Numbered from the stretch's first letter, positions 48,480-58,900 are shown. The stretch: DNA of 64,000 nt from Panax quinquefolius (GCA_020205615.1 JAINUW010000647.1:1-64000), one strand, 5' to 3'. Numbers and translations are program-made. The notes: generated by a model from the sequence alone, not told the origin.

Positions 48480-48800
48480 AAATATTTAATATGAGTTTGT
48501 TGTGTCACCACAAGGCAAGTATTAAGTATTTAAGATGTTAATTTATCACATTTGATGCTTATAAAGAAAATTGAACAATATTGTTTTGTCAGGTCACCAC
48601 AAGGATGATATTTTTCTTTTTGAATATATGGAGTGCTAGGTCGGACTTAACTTGGATAATTTTGATTCTGATGTGCCACCACTGATCAAAATAATCTAAG
48701 AGGCAAAAGAAAAGGAGTCAGATAGTTGATGTAATTGACAAAAGTTGTCTACCTATTTATTTATATATAGTTTGTTGTGTCACCACAAGGCTATATACAT
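48480..48800 (+). repeat. TTGTG-TCAC-CACAA hairpins in copia leader
   Basis: Units lie at 48501-48516 and 48775-48790 (TTGTGTCACCACAAGG), with a variant at about 48587-48605 and a third type at 48661-48691 (TTTTGAT and ATCAAAA arms around TGTGCCACCACTG). Outer arms differ but pair: TTAATA with TATTAA, AATAT with ATATT, TATATAG with CTATATA. Confidence 0.7.
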
Positions 48801-49029
48801 TTGAAATGGGATCCTTATTCTCACTAGCAAATCTTTAATTAGATTTTTGCTTAACTATATAAGTGAGGGTAATATAGTTTGAAGAAAATAGTGGGAGATA
48901 CCAATTTAAAACAAGACCTAATTTATTTTGGTAATTAATAAAAGAATGTATGTTAAAATGTTGTTAATTACAAATTCATTTACGTAATTTTACAATGTCT
49001 AAAATTACTATCATCATCGCGAAGCATAT

Positions 49030-49830
49030 TAGATGCTAAATTAACCAGAATCAATTAAACGGATAAGTTAAGGAATTTGAGAATAGTTCTCATATCGAAA
49101 AAGCTATCTTATGTCCTTAATACGCCTATCCCAAGAATGGTTGTAGCATAATGCCTCCGAGGAAGAGATTGCTACTTTTAGAAAGTGGCAAGATGATGCA
49201 CACATTGCTCAACGCATCATGCTCAGATCCACGAGTAACGAGCTTCAGCCACAAGATGAAACTATGGATGCTTCTACTATATTCCCCGCACATCAAGTAG
49301 TTGATGGTGAGGAAAGTAGGACCGATAGATATCGACATTCAAGGAGCTCTTCCGATCTAGAATGGCCAATGGCACTATAAGATGCATAAAAAGTTCTTAA
49401 CATAATCAATTTGATTGATCAATTAGACAACGAAGTTTTGTCATGGATGGATGGAGAGTTGAGCCAAGATTTGATCTTGCACTCACCCCGGACTCCTTTC
49501 ATTAATTGTTGTGAATTTTTCATATGAACAAGCTAGATATCACCACCGATTTGCTTAACATGTTGAAAAATGTTGAGAGTCACTTTCCAACCAAGAAAGA
49601 CCAAGTCTTACCGGTAGGGGCCAAAGGATCTTCTCAAAAGAAGAACGATTCAAAGAAGGTAAATAGAAAGGCAAAACAAAGGATAATAAGAACAAAACTC
49701 GATATGGATAGCAAAGGAGTTTGCTTCCACCGCAATAAGCCCCGACATCGGAAAGAAATCACGAGAAGCATCTTTGCAGAGGCTAACCAAAGAAGCTTAG
49801 TGAAGTTTTCTATATAATACAATTTTGTTC
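49030..49830 (+). pseudogene. Copia gag
   Basis: Degenerate capsid region with recognisable pieces in changing frames: QDETMDA, LDNEVLSWMDGELSQDLIL, then an open stretch from about 49524: MNKLDITTDLLNMLKNVESH, KKDQVLPVGAKGSSQKK, and a basic region ending in KGVCFHRNKPRHRKEITRS. That last part aligns with a CCHC zinc knuckle in which several Cys/His positions are lost. It is not functional. Confidence 0.8.
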
Positions 49831-50900
49831 ATGATTGAAATAAATTTTTCTTTAAGTCAAGGTTCTACTTGGGTATTGGATACCGACTTTGGTTATCATA
49901 AATATAGATTTATGAATGGACCAAGAAGAAGTAGAAAGCTAAACAAATATAAGTAATCCTATGTGTGGGAAATGAAGCAAAGGTTGCCATATTAGCCATA
50001 GAAACTTATAGTTTAGCACTGCCTACGGGCAAATCTATTAAGTCAATAAGTTGTTATTGTATTCCAGTTCTTGTTAAAATATTATTTCCATTTTATTGTT
50101 GGACAATGAAATCTTTGGTATTATAATTAAGAACAATTGTTGTTCTATTTATAATAATAATGTTTTGTATAGAACCGAATATTACTTAATAAATTTTGTA
50201 TACTGACTTACATGAAAATAATTTTGCATATTGAACAAATTAGTATAAGAAAAGGAGATGATCATTCAAAGAGTTGAATGTATGTATTTATTGAATACAA
50301 GTGTGAATTATTTGAAAGGTTCAAAGAATTCGTAAGTGAAACAAATTTGCAAAGTATTAAGATTCTTTGATTAGATCAAGGAATAAATACTTGTGCAATA
50401 AGTTTCTAGATCATCTCAAATGGTTTTCTCATAAATGGACACATCCCGACACGCAATAATTGATTGATGTATCCGAATGAAAAATCGCACTTGTTGGACA
50501 TGGTGCGGTCCATAATGATTTTACCGACATTCCAAAGATCCTTCAGGATCATGTCCTAGAAATGGTCAGACATATCTATTAAAAAAGGTAACCTCAAAAT
50601 CCGCCCCAAGACTCCATAAAAGTTATGGACAGGAGGATTCCTAATCTTAAGTATGTTAAGATAAGGGGTTGTCCAACTTATGTGAAAAGGTTTCAAAGGA
50701 TAAGCTTGGGACAAAATTTGACAAGTACACAGATTTGTGGGACATCCTAAAGTAAGTTTAGGTATATGTTCTATAATCCTACTTAGCAAAAGGTGTTTGT
50801 TATTAAAAACACGCCTTCTAAGATAAAGGTGTTTATCATTAAAAGGGCTAGTGGGAGGATAATAGATCTTGAAGAGTTCAAGAACCACAAAACACTATAA
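49831..50900 (+). pseudogene. Copia protease and integrase remnants
   Basis: The protease remnant is SLSQGSTWVLDTDFGYHKY, where the Ser/Gly after DT is lost. A GAG-pre-integrase remnant and an integrase C-terminal part follow: SFRIM, LLDMVRSIMILPT, KLWTGGFLILS, KVFVIKNTPS-like and a VGHPKV block. All of it is in broken frames with many stops. The order confirms the Ty1/copia type. Confidence 0.7.
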
Positions 50901-50979
50901 GTCAAATAAGAGGAACTCAGTAGATAGACCTATTGTGTACCACAAACCAAATCAGAAGTCCGAATAGTATCAAGATACC

Positions 50980-52010
50980 TAGAGGTATGGATTCATCATG
51001 ATGATGATGATGATGAGGTATCATCATAAGAGAAGATGATGATCCAGAGTTACATACGATGAGGTAAGAGTTCTAGTGTGTACAAAAGGGTTGATTTTAT
51101 CAAGGGGAGCGAACCTAGTGTGACATTCCTAATATTTATATTATATGTTGATATACTACGGATAAGGAATGACATACCAATGCTACAATCAAGAAAGATA
51201 AAGTTGTTCAAACATTCCTCCATAAATGATTTGGGAAGAGTATCTTTAATTGGGGATATAAATCTATATAGATAGATTTAAGAGGATGCTCAACTTAACC
51301 CAAGGAACGATATTCATTTGATGCTAAAGTCGTTTAGCATGGCAAACTCCAAGAGATGTCTCATGTTGATGAGCCATGGAGTGTATCTCTTAATAGTCCC
51401 CATAGACTCCAAAGAAGAGAGATCGCATGAGTGACAATCATGTATGCAATGAAATATACGAGACCGATGTCGATCGGTCATATTTCGGAGAAGATCACCG
51501 TAAGACGTTGAAAACATCTTAAAGTTCTTAACCCAAGCACTAAGGATGTGAACATACATGGTGGGTCTAAATTAAAACTAGAGGGCTTAACAGACTCAAG
51601 TTTTTCGATGCACTCAAGATGATGTAAAATCCACTTTAAGGTAAAGTGTTACCTTGAATAGTGGCAAAAGTTGAATTCGAAAGGTTCCAAAACAAAGAAA
51701 GAGTTGTCGGTTTAGTGATAAAGACAAAGTATATAGCTATAAATGAAGTCGCAAGTTGATTATTTGGATTAAAAGTTCATTACGTAACCAGAATAGTTCC
51801 TAAGTCTCATCTTCGATCTAAACATGTGTTGTGGCACTTTCATTTGATTATTAGAATCATTGAAAGATGGGAAATCACTATAGAGATAGTGGACTCTCAT
51901 GAACAACATTACATATCCATTAACTAAAGCTTATCCAACAAAGCAGGATAATCGCCACTTAGTAGAGAAGAAGAGTATAAGATACCGTGACGATTGCTTT
52001 TAGTGCAAAG
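50980..52010 (+). pseudogene. Copia reverse transcriptase fragment and RNase H
   Basis: Only the end of RT is left: after a junction near 51060 come YKRVDFIKGSEPSVTFL and ILYVDILRIRNDIPMLQSRK, where the YVDDIL motif has lost one Asp. Then NDLGRVSLIGDINLYR, SMANSKRCLMLMSHGVYLL, KEERSHE and RNase H remnants (KQRKSCR, AVIWI-like and HRRSKHV-like words) run to the polypurine tract. The first half of RT, including its first catalytic Asp, is deleted. A (GAT)n run sits at 51000-51020. Confidence 0.75.
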
Positions 52011-52018
52011 TGGAGATT
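52006..52018 (+). promoter_or_regulatory. Copia polypurine tract
   Basis: CAAAGTGGAGAT directly before TGAAAGTAGTATGC, the 3' LTR start. It resembles the AAGTGGGAGAT tract common before plant copia 3' LTRs. Confidence 0.75.
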
Positions 52019-53903
52019 GAAAGTAGTATGCACACAAGCCAATCATGTTTGATGATAAAGCATATACTTTGTAACAATCTTATTCATTTATTAATAAAAA
52101 GTATTAATTTATTAAAGGCTTTTAATTATCTACATGATGTTTTTTTTATAATATGTGATAAACCCATAGTTTTAAGCAATGCTTTTAGAATAATGATGAT
52201 GATCATTCTAATGAGATCTAAATTCTTAGAAAGCTTAAAACTAAAATAGTTCCCAATCATTGGATTACTAAATTGGGGATTAGTGAATCCGGATAGATCG
52301 GGTACATACGCTGCTTGCTCATGGATGAGGATGATTGATCTCATGATCATTTGTGTGGAGACACTAAAGCAAGTATGTAGGTGCTTATTAGAGAATAAGT
52401 TCATCGAACGTGGCTCGCTAAGGAATACCTAATGGAGTTTTATTTCACCGTCAATAGAAATTCTTAGAAGTGATAGTAGTACAAGTAATCCTTGACTTGA
52501 GATCATCATAGTATCTTGTGTATGATGAGTTATACTTTGACTTATTCCTTAAGACCCTTAGGGTATATCAAAGGGTATGCTTGGGTATAATAAGTTGTAC
52601 ATGGAGATAATGTATGATCAATAAAGAATCTACCACTTCTAATAAAAGAAGAGAAATGTCCTATGTGATTCGATAAATGACAACCCAAAGAGTCCTGGTT
52701 AAGGCGTAATGAAATTAGAAAGGAGTTTCTAATTTGCATTATTTGGAGTCAGGCATTTAAGGATCGAAATACATATAATTAAATAAAATAAGACTCGACA
52801 AGAATTCCATGCCTTATATTTAATTGGGACATCAGATGGTGGAAGGATTGAATCAGACAAGAACTATTTACTCAAAGGTTCTTTAATGATTAATGTTGAA
52901 ATCTATATTATCCGGAAAGTCGTTGATCGCTAGGAGGCTTATCCCTATCAGTAGAATAAATATTATTTAAATAAATTAATTGTTTAATTTATTTATTTAA
53001 ATAAGATTAGAATTGTTCTAATTGATTTATTCACAACCGGCTTAATATGGAGAACCTAAAGGGTCACACCATAAAAGGAAGAATAATTATTTAAGAAGTT
53101 AATGGCATAATCGTAATAATATAGTTAAGTATATTTAATTTAATCTATGGTGATAGAATAAATTAAATAGCTTAATATTTATTATTTAATATTTTAGAAA
53201 TATTAAATATAAATTAATAAGAGGAGTCTTATTAATATTATTACAATTATTATTATTTTAATTTCTAAAAGAGTTTAGGAATTAATTTAATATAAGTACT
53301 CTCATTTATTCCTAATAGGATTAGGAGAGAAAATTAGTTAAAGGAGTTTAATTAATTATCCCTAATAAGATTAGGGAGCTTAATTAATTAAAAGAATTTA
53401 ATTAATTAAATAAAACCCAATTCCTTAATTGTTAAGGTGGGTTGCCCACATCTATTAATAAGAGGAGTCTTATTATGGGTGGATGGGTTGTTGACTTTTT
53501 CAACATAACGACATAATTCCAATTGTTGGGAGAGTACACCTTTTCTATAGAGATAGAAAACTAGGGTTAGCCATAACACCCATCTTCTTGAATTTTATTC
53601 TTTCTGGTGGATCACCCCAGAGGCCAAACACATGGGTGGCTAACGCCGATCAAAGGAAGGAACCAAACCCGGTGGATTCAAGATTGAACGCGAAAGGATT
53701 TGGAGGTGAACTTGTACCGAGGAAGCTCGATCTTCAAGGGTATGATTTTATTCTTTATCTTTTCGCTTAATTAATAATGCATAAAGGGTGATAAAGGGTG
53801 ATCCACGATTTATATGGTTTGTAATTTTTGCAATTTTAAACTCGATTTTTACAAACCTAACACTATCAATTTTTGCAATTTGATCGCTTTCATGAATATT
53901 ACA
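52019..53903 (+). repeat. Copia 3' LTR
   Basis: Copy of 44498-46366. GGAG-loop inverted repeats are kept at 52712-52735, 53213-53236 and about 53454-53473. In the last, a small deletion removed part of the TATA box yet left an 8-base stem. The end at 53903 (ATTACA) is inferred from the terminal CA and from where similarity with the 5' LTR stops. Confidence 0.88.
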
Positions 53904-54300
53904 AACCTAAAGGAACTTTGAATTCGCATAACAGTTGGTTAGGAGTATGAAAGCTAACAACCTTATAAAAAGCATGATGAGTAGTTAACCAATAGATTCC
54001 TAAAATCACATCAAAGGAAAGTATTTTCAAAGAGATAAGATCGACAGGTAACGTAAAAATGTCGATTTGAATCAACAAGATTTATAAACAGTGGAGCTAA
54101 CGAAGGCTCCTACTAACGAAGTTTCAACCAATAAGTCAAAGTCTAACTTCTCCGGAGTCAAATTTAAACGTTGAACGCAAGCAAGAGAGATAAAATAATG
54201 GGTAGAACCGGTATCTAATAAGGCATAGATTTCGCAAGAATTTATAATTAACTAAACTTCGTTCGGTTTACTCGCTTTTTGAGAAGTCACGAAAAATGCT
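53904..54300 (-). pseudogene. Tekay-4 protease
   Basis: On the minus strand: SGRAFFVTSQKASKPNEV, then INSCEIYALLDTGSTHYFIS with the DTGS active site, then RLNLTPEKLDFDLLVETSLV and SSTVYKSC. The frame then shifts, with LGIYWLTTHHAF-like sequence to the copia junction. This is the retropepsin of a chromovirus pol, with a stop after NEV and frame breaks. Confidence 0.82.
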
Positions 54301-54622
54301 CTTCCTGAAACCACCGACTTTGTTTCTGTCCTTATCCGCCTTTGCTGCCACCGTCCCAGCTGGACTTGACTTTGGTGCACAACAAAATCGAGCTAAATGA
54401 CCTTCTCTTATTGAAATTTCCACTTCTATTATCTTGGCCATGATTACCACCGAAGTGGTTACCATTCTTGGCATGATAATTTCCCCCACGATGGTTATTG
54501 TTGTTTCGATAGCCGTTGCCACCGGTATGATTATTATCGTGTTGTTGGTCGATACCTTTTGCTTGAGCTAAATCAACGCTCTCATGTGCTTCATTGCTTA
54601 TCTCAGCATTTTCCGATGCCAT
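54268..54622 (-). pseudogene. Tekay-4 gag, start joined to C-terminus
   Basis: The ATG at 54622 gives MASENAEISNEAHESVD, matching the start of Tekay-2 and Tekay-3 gag. Within about 20 residues it passes to an Asn/Gly/Arg-rich tail (NNHTGGNGYRNNNNHRGG) and a partial zinc knuckle (EGHLARFC in the neighbouring frame). The whole capsid domain, seen at 9103-9663 in Tekay-2, is missing. Confidence 0.82.
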
Positions 54623-54795
54623 TCTCAAACACTGTCATAAAACAAGGGTTAATTAACATATCATATATTATCCCTATACTCTGACCAACCAATTAAATAA
54701 CAAATAAACTTAGGTAGGTCATATTAGCGAAGGAATTACCCTTCTCTCCCCTCCTAGTTCTTATCTCATATCTTAGCCAGAGATCATATCCCTAA

Positions 54796-54807
54796 GCTTT
54801 GATACAA
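54796..54807 (-). promoter_or_regulatory. Tekay-4 primer binding site
   Basis: TTGTATCAAAGC on the minus strand, two bases after the 5' LTR end. It differs by one base from the Tekay-2 and Tekay-3 site. Confidence 0.8.
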
Positions 54808-55389
54808 ACTGTGACGCCCCCAAAACAGATATATATCACCCATCTTGAGTCACCAAATACATGGTACATAAATCAAATACAACTTAATTATACAACTGTC
54901 GTGTAAAATACGACAAAACATAAACTAAGAGTTTAATCAAGAATATTGCCTTCTAGACAATATCCACTCTCAATGGAGTCCTCATAGACAGTATACAAAC
55001 TCAAATTCAGTCCTCATTACATTTATTATCATACAATTTAACAGAATAGTGTGGACTACTAATGCTATCCTCTAGACCGTCACTCCATTCCCCGACTAGT
55101 CCCCGCTACGTTCTCATTTCCTGAAGAAAACAATGAAAGCAAAAGGGTGAGCTCAACTAGCCCAGTAAGAAATATTATGACTAAGATAATGCAGAATAAA
55201 TTATCATTAGCCTTCAACAATATTAAACTGATAAAATACAATAGACAACAAGTTTAACTGCAGAAATGAATAAGCAATCCATTAAAAGAGTCAAGTAGAG
55301 AATAAAATCTACTATCTTTTATGATTTAAAAGGTTTTCATCACTTTTATTCATCGAGACTCATTTTAATAAATAAACCACATCATCGAA

Positions 55390-55640
55390 TCACCCCTCGC
55401 ACTACTGACCCAAGGATATTCTTTAGTATCACGACCACAATTATCCATGCACTACGGGCCAGGAATATTTGTGTATTCATCAATGGTCATGATCATGCCA
55501 ACAACTGTCCATCAATGCACTACGGGCCAATGAGGACTTTTACCACATCATTTGTAACATTACGGTCATGATTATACCGAATAATCCCTGGTCATAATCA
55601 TTCTAAGTCCATCTATGCACTACAGGCCACAGATGACTTT
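55390..55640 (-). repeat. GCACTACGGGCC-loop hairpins in Tekay-4 5' LTR
   Basis: Four units: arms ATTATCC/GGAATA, GTCCATCA/TGAGGAC and AAGTCCATCT/AGATGACTTT around (A)TGCACTACGGGCCA-type loops, and a weaker unit at 55398. Units and arms match those of Tekay-3 in reverse orientation. Confidence 0.7.
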
Positions 55641-55879
55641 CAAAAAAATATAAACATGAGGATGATGACAATGATATAAGAATTTAATAAAACAAGTTCA
55701 CGGATTAAATTATCCAGAAACTAATAACGTCCAAATTATAAACATGATACTTCTTTGTAGAGTAAAATTCAAGAATGCTTAGAAGAATATTTCCATGAAA
55801 AGATACTGGATAAAGCGCAAATATCAAGGATATTCCACTAATTTCATGGAGTATAGAAGTCAAAACTTTAACCAACTGA

Positions 55880-56270
55880 GTATAATAAAGAATGGAATAA
55901 CAAAAGAAATCACCATGCATGTGGTACTTCGCATAGATAGGATATTCCAAATGTAATAATAAGTATCTAACCAGTCGATGTAAAACATGCATAAGATATT
56001 CAAATGTAATAATAAAGATTTAAACTGTGTCCGGTGTAAAACACATGCATGCAGTGATATTCCAACCGAATAATAAAGAATGGAATAACATAAGGATTTC
56101 ACCAAGTATAGGGTATGCCACGTATACAGGTTATTCCAACAGAATAATAAAGAATGGAATAACATAAGGATTTCACCAAATATAGGGTACGCCATGATAT
56201 AAAAGTTATGTATAGGGGTATTATATATACAAAGTTATTCCAATGTAATAATAAAGAATGGAATAACAGA
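55880..56270 (-). repeat. TTATTCCA...TGGAATAA hairpin array in Tekay-4 5' LTR
   Basis: Five or six units. The best read GTTATTCC, loop AACAGAATAATAAAGAA, TGGAATAAC. They alternate with ATAAGGATTTCACCAA-type spacers. Confidence 0.75.
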
Positions 56271-56754
56271 AGTTCTCTTCATGAATGAGAAATAATAACA
56301 CCCTTTACCATAAAAGAAATTGGATATAGAAATAGTAAAGTAGCAGAATACTCTTCTTCTTTCTCTCTATAATTTCTCTCTCTAGAGTTTTAGTGAATTT
56401 GTAAGAAATAATGAAGGAATGAGCTTCTATTTATAGAAAAACTGAGAGTGGCTCTTGGTCTTAACGAAGGGTCAAAATGACTCTTGGTAATATTGAAGAG
56501 ACAGCTACTATTTGTGAAGCGGTAATTAACTCTTGGAACACCGAAGAGGCAAATAACTCTTGGAAATATTGAAGAGACAACTACTATTTACGAAGGGGCA
56601 ATTAACACTTCGTAATATTGAAGGGACAAGTTACTACTAAGACTTTAAATCAATGATCCATATTGATTTACTATTATAATCTCAACCAACGGTCTGAAAA
56701 ATTAGCACATCTCCTCATGGAATAATATTGTACCCAAATACCCGAGTGAACAAT

Positions 56755-56900
56755 ACTAGAGTGAATAGTAATCGGGTAAATAGTAACTCGTGAATAGTAA
56801 CTCGTAAATAGTAACTCGTGAATAATAACTCATGAATAGTAACTCGTGAATAGTAACTCATGAATAGTAACTCATGAATAGTAACTCGTGAATAGTACTC
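56755..56900 (-). repeat. GTGAATAGTAACTC minisatellite in Tekay-4 5' LTR
   Basis: About ten near-perfect 14-base copies with GTGAATA/ATGAATA alternation, the most regular version in the window. It lies upstream of the TATA box in transcript direction. Confidence 0.85.
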
Positions 56901-57715
56901 CAACATAAAAAGTGCCCCGAATACCCGATTGAACAATATAACCTCCAGACATCAATTATTATCAAAATAAATGTCGATTCTCACTAACACAAATAATTTC
57001 AACACAATGGAACTATCAAATTCATCTTTAATCAACACGAACTTATCCATCATTAATATCATAACTCACAATATTTAACAACCAGGTTGTTCCCAAGAAA
57101 GAAGGGGCTTTCTAATAAGGATTTCTCCCTATTGGCGCGCAATTAGGTGACCAAACCTCTCCTTGACAGAACTTCTAGACATTGTAAATATTATAATTTT
57201 ATAATATGAATAACTTTGTCGTCTCAATTATTGATTTAATAATATAACATATAATACAGATAGTATTGATAATAATCGAATCAATAATATGAGAGATATG
57301 ATGCAGCAATTACTGTAGCAATAATTGAGTATAATTGAGTGACTTCTTACGTAAGCATAAATAACCAATAGTGTGCTACTATGCAACTACACATATTACT
57401 GTACTTTTACTACTGTGTAGTTCAACAGTTTTAATAATAACATCTCCGCCGTTATTTATAAAATATTTTTGTCGTTTTCTCAATTCGATAATAACCATTA
57501 TGGGGTCCACCAACGATTGTGTCGTCATACAAATATTCCCTGTTAAAACGAATATTCCCCGACCAATCGAATATTATATAACAACTTGCATACTTTGCAA
57601 AATTTATAAATACTACCCACAACTATAACATTATATCAAATCCACACCATAATATTAAAAAATTATTTTGAAAAAATTAAATATTTATTCATAAAATATG
57701 GGGTCTCACAGCTTC

Positions 57716-58900
57716 TATGCGTATTGTCATACGTCTACATGTCGCTATACATGGATGAGCTGGATATCGGCATCATTATGGCAGTGATAGTTCTCAGAGA
57801 GGGTCGTACCATTGTACCGATGATTATCGTAGAGACTTTGAGGTCAGCAACATACTGCTGCACTAATCCGTCAAGAGTATACACAGGTAGCTCGGTCATG
57901 TTGTATGTGTGGTTTATGTCACACTTGAGACCGATTGGCACATTTAGACATCATGGATTTTGTTTCACCCATGACATAGCCATGACGTATTCATTTCAGC
58001 CTGCAGAGTGTACGGATGCTGCATCGTGGTCCGCTTTCCTGACAGGGCTTAGAGATCCATTTGATATATTACCGTGTTCAGGGCTTAGCTCACCCTACAG
58101 CTTCATTACTCATGCTCCGGGCATGGATTATCTCCCTCTGGCTGGATTGAGGGGCATGATCACTTACCACCCATTGGCCGTGATGTGTCAGTTTGACCAG
58201 TTTCAGGATTTCCACCCATTTGAGGGGGCTGTGAGTCAGCGCTTTACGTCGCACCATTTGTCAGCGGAGGACAGATCCAGGTTGTATGCATGTTGGGATC
58301 AGCGAGAACTGGATGAGTTTTCGTCGCTCATCCGGGTTGTTCGCAGAGCATTCCGCATGGATGGAGAGAGGCGATCGATTTGCATGTAGTATCCACAAAG
58401 TGTGGGATTGATTCTCGATGATGAGGAGCCTATAAAGGAGGTTGTTATTCCCACCGACGATTTGGATCACTGGTCCGCCAAAGATTTGTGATGGATTCTC
58501 CCACCCCGAAGTGCCATGTTACTCAAAGATTCTAAGACAAGATTTGGAGCAGTAGCTTACATCTCGATGACCTATGATAGAGATCGGGCTAGGGCCATGA
58601 TGTTGTGACTTTGATGAGAGAGATACCGCTCTGTTGAGAGGGATGAGGCTAGATCACCAAGGATGCATTGATTGGGGAGCGGGATGATGCCTTTATCTGT
58701 TAGGGATGTGGCCATTGCAGTATAGTACTTCGTTAGATCCCGGATGAGTGTCATCGACCCGACCGACATGAGTGCTTACATTGATGAGAATTATGCCACC
58801 ATGCGGTTAGCCTCCGATCCGCTAGCTCGTGTAGATACCTTGGGGAGAGCTTGCGATTGCTTCCTTAAATCTTCGAGAGAGGGATGCTATGTTAGATCCG
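57716..58900 (+). pseudogene. Ogre-type ORF1 (DUF7745-like), second part
   Basis: Continues the protein interrupted at 40775. The open part includes RTIVPMIIVETLRSATYCC, NPSRVYTGSSVMLYVWFMSH, FRHHGFCFTHDIAMTYSF and YHPLAVMCQFDQFQ, to a stop at 58389 after HLSAEDRSRLYACWDQRELD. Beyond that, weaker coding-like sequence (a D/E/R-rich, possibly coiled-coil region) runs to about 58900 with stops. The role in Ogre elements is unknown. Confidence 0.72.

Larger units (their letters stand above)
46391..49000 (+). other. Copia leader before gag (non-coding, hairpin-rich)
   Basis: About 2.6 kb without a coding frame. It includes a (TA)n run (46905-46964), an array of AAATAAA/TTTATTT inverted repeats (46981-47735) and a set of TTGTG/CACAA inverted repeats (48480-48800). 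Two TGGAAT/ATTCCA palindromes lie near 47500-47580. The length and structure are unusual for a copia leader. Confidence 0.75.
44498..53903 (+). mobile_element. Ty1/copia element nested in Tekay-4
   Basis: Two direct LTRs (44498-46366 and 52019-53903) flank a primer site, a long leader, gag, protease, integrase, a fragment of RT, RNase H and a polypurine tract, in copia order (integrase before RT). All coding parts are degenerate. The flanks (ATGGG left, AACCT right) do not match, so the usual 5-bp duplication is missing. Together with the absent Tekay-4 RT, this suggests a deletion at the insertion. Confidence 0.88.
40776..57710 (-). mobile_element. Tekay-4: structurally complete, internally deleted chromovirus
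   Basis: Read right to left: 5' LTR (57710-54810), primer site, gag start fused to gag end, protease, [copia insertion], RNase H end, integrase linker, integrase/chromodomain end, polypurine tract, 3' LTR (43749-40776). The flanks TCTTC and GCTTC are a 5-bp target duplication with one mismatch, and the ORF1 frame is continuous across the empty site. Capsid, RT, integrase core and most of the chromodomain are absent, leaving about 1.7 kb of internal sequence. Confidence 0.88.
54810..57710 (-). repeat. Tekay-4 5' LTR
   Basis: On the minus strand it begins TGTGAGACCCCATATTTTAT at 57710 and ends GGGGGCGTCACA at 54810; 2901 bases. It is the partner of 40776-43749, with scattered differences. TATAAATA is at 56428-56435, the hairpin arrays at 55390-55640 and 55880-56270, and the minisatellite at 56755-56900. 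Confidence 0.9.

Noticed and set aside
56715..56936. Repetitive protein with YYSRVTIHELLF units
   Set aside because: It is a translation of the 14-base minisatellite in the Tekay-4 LTR.
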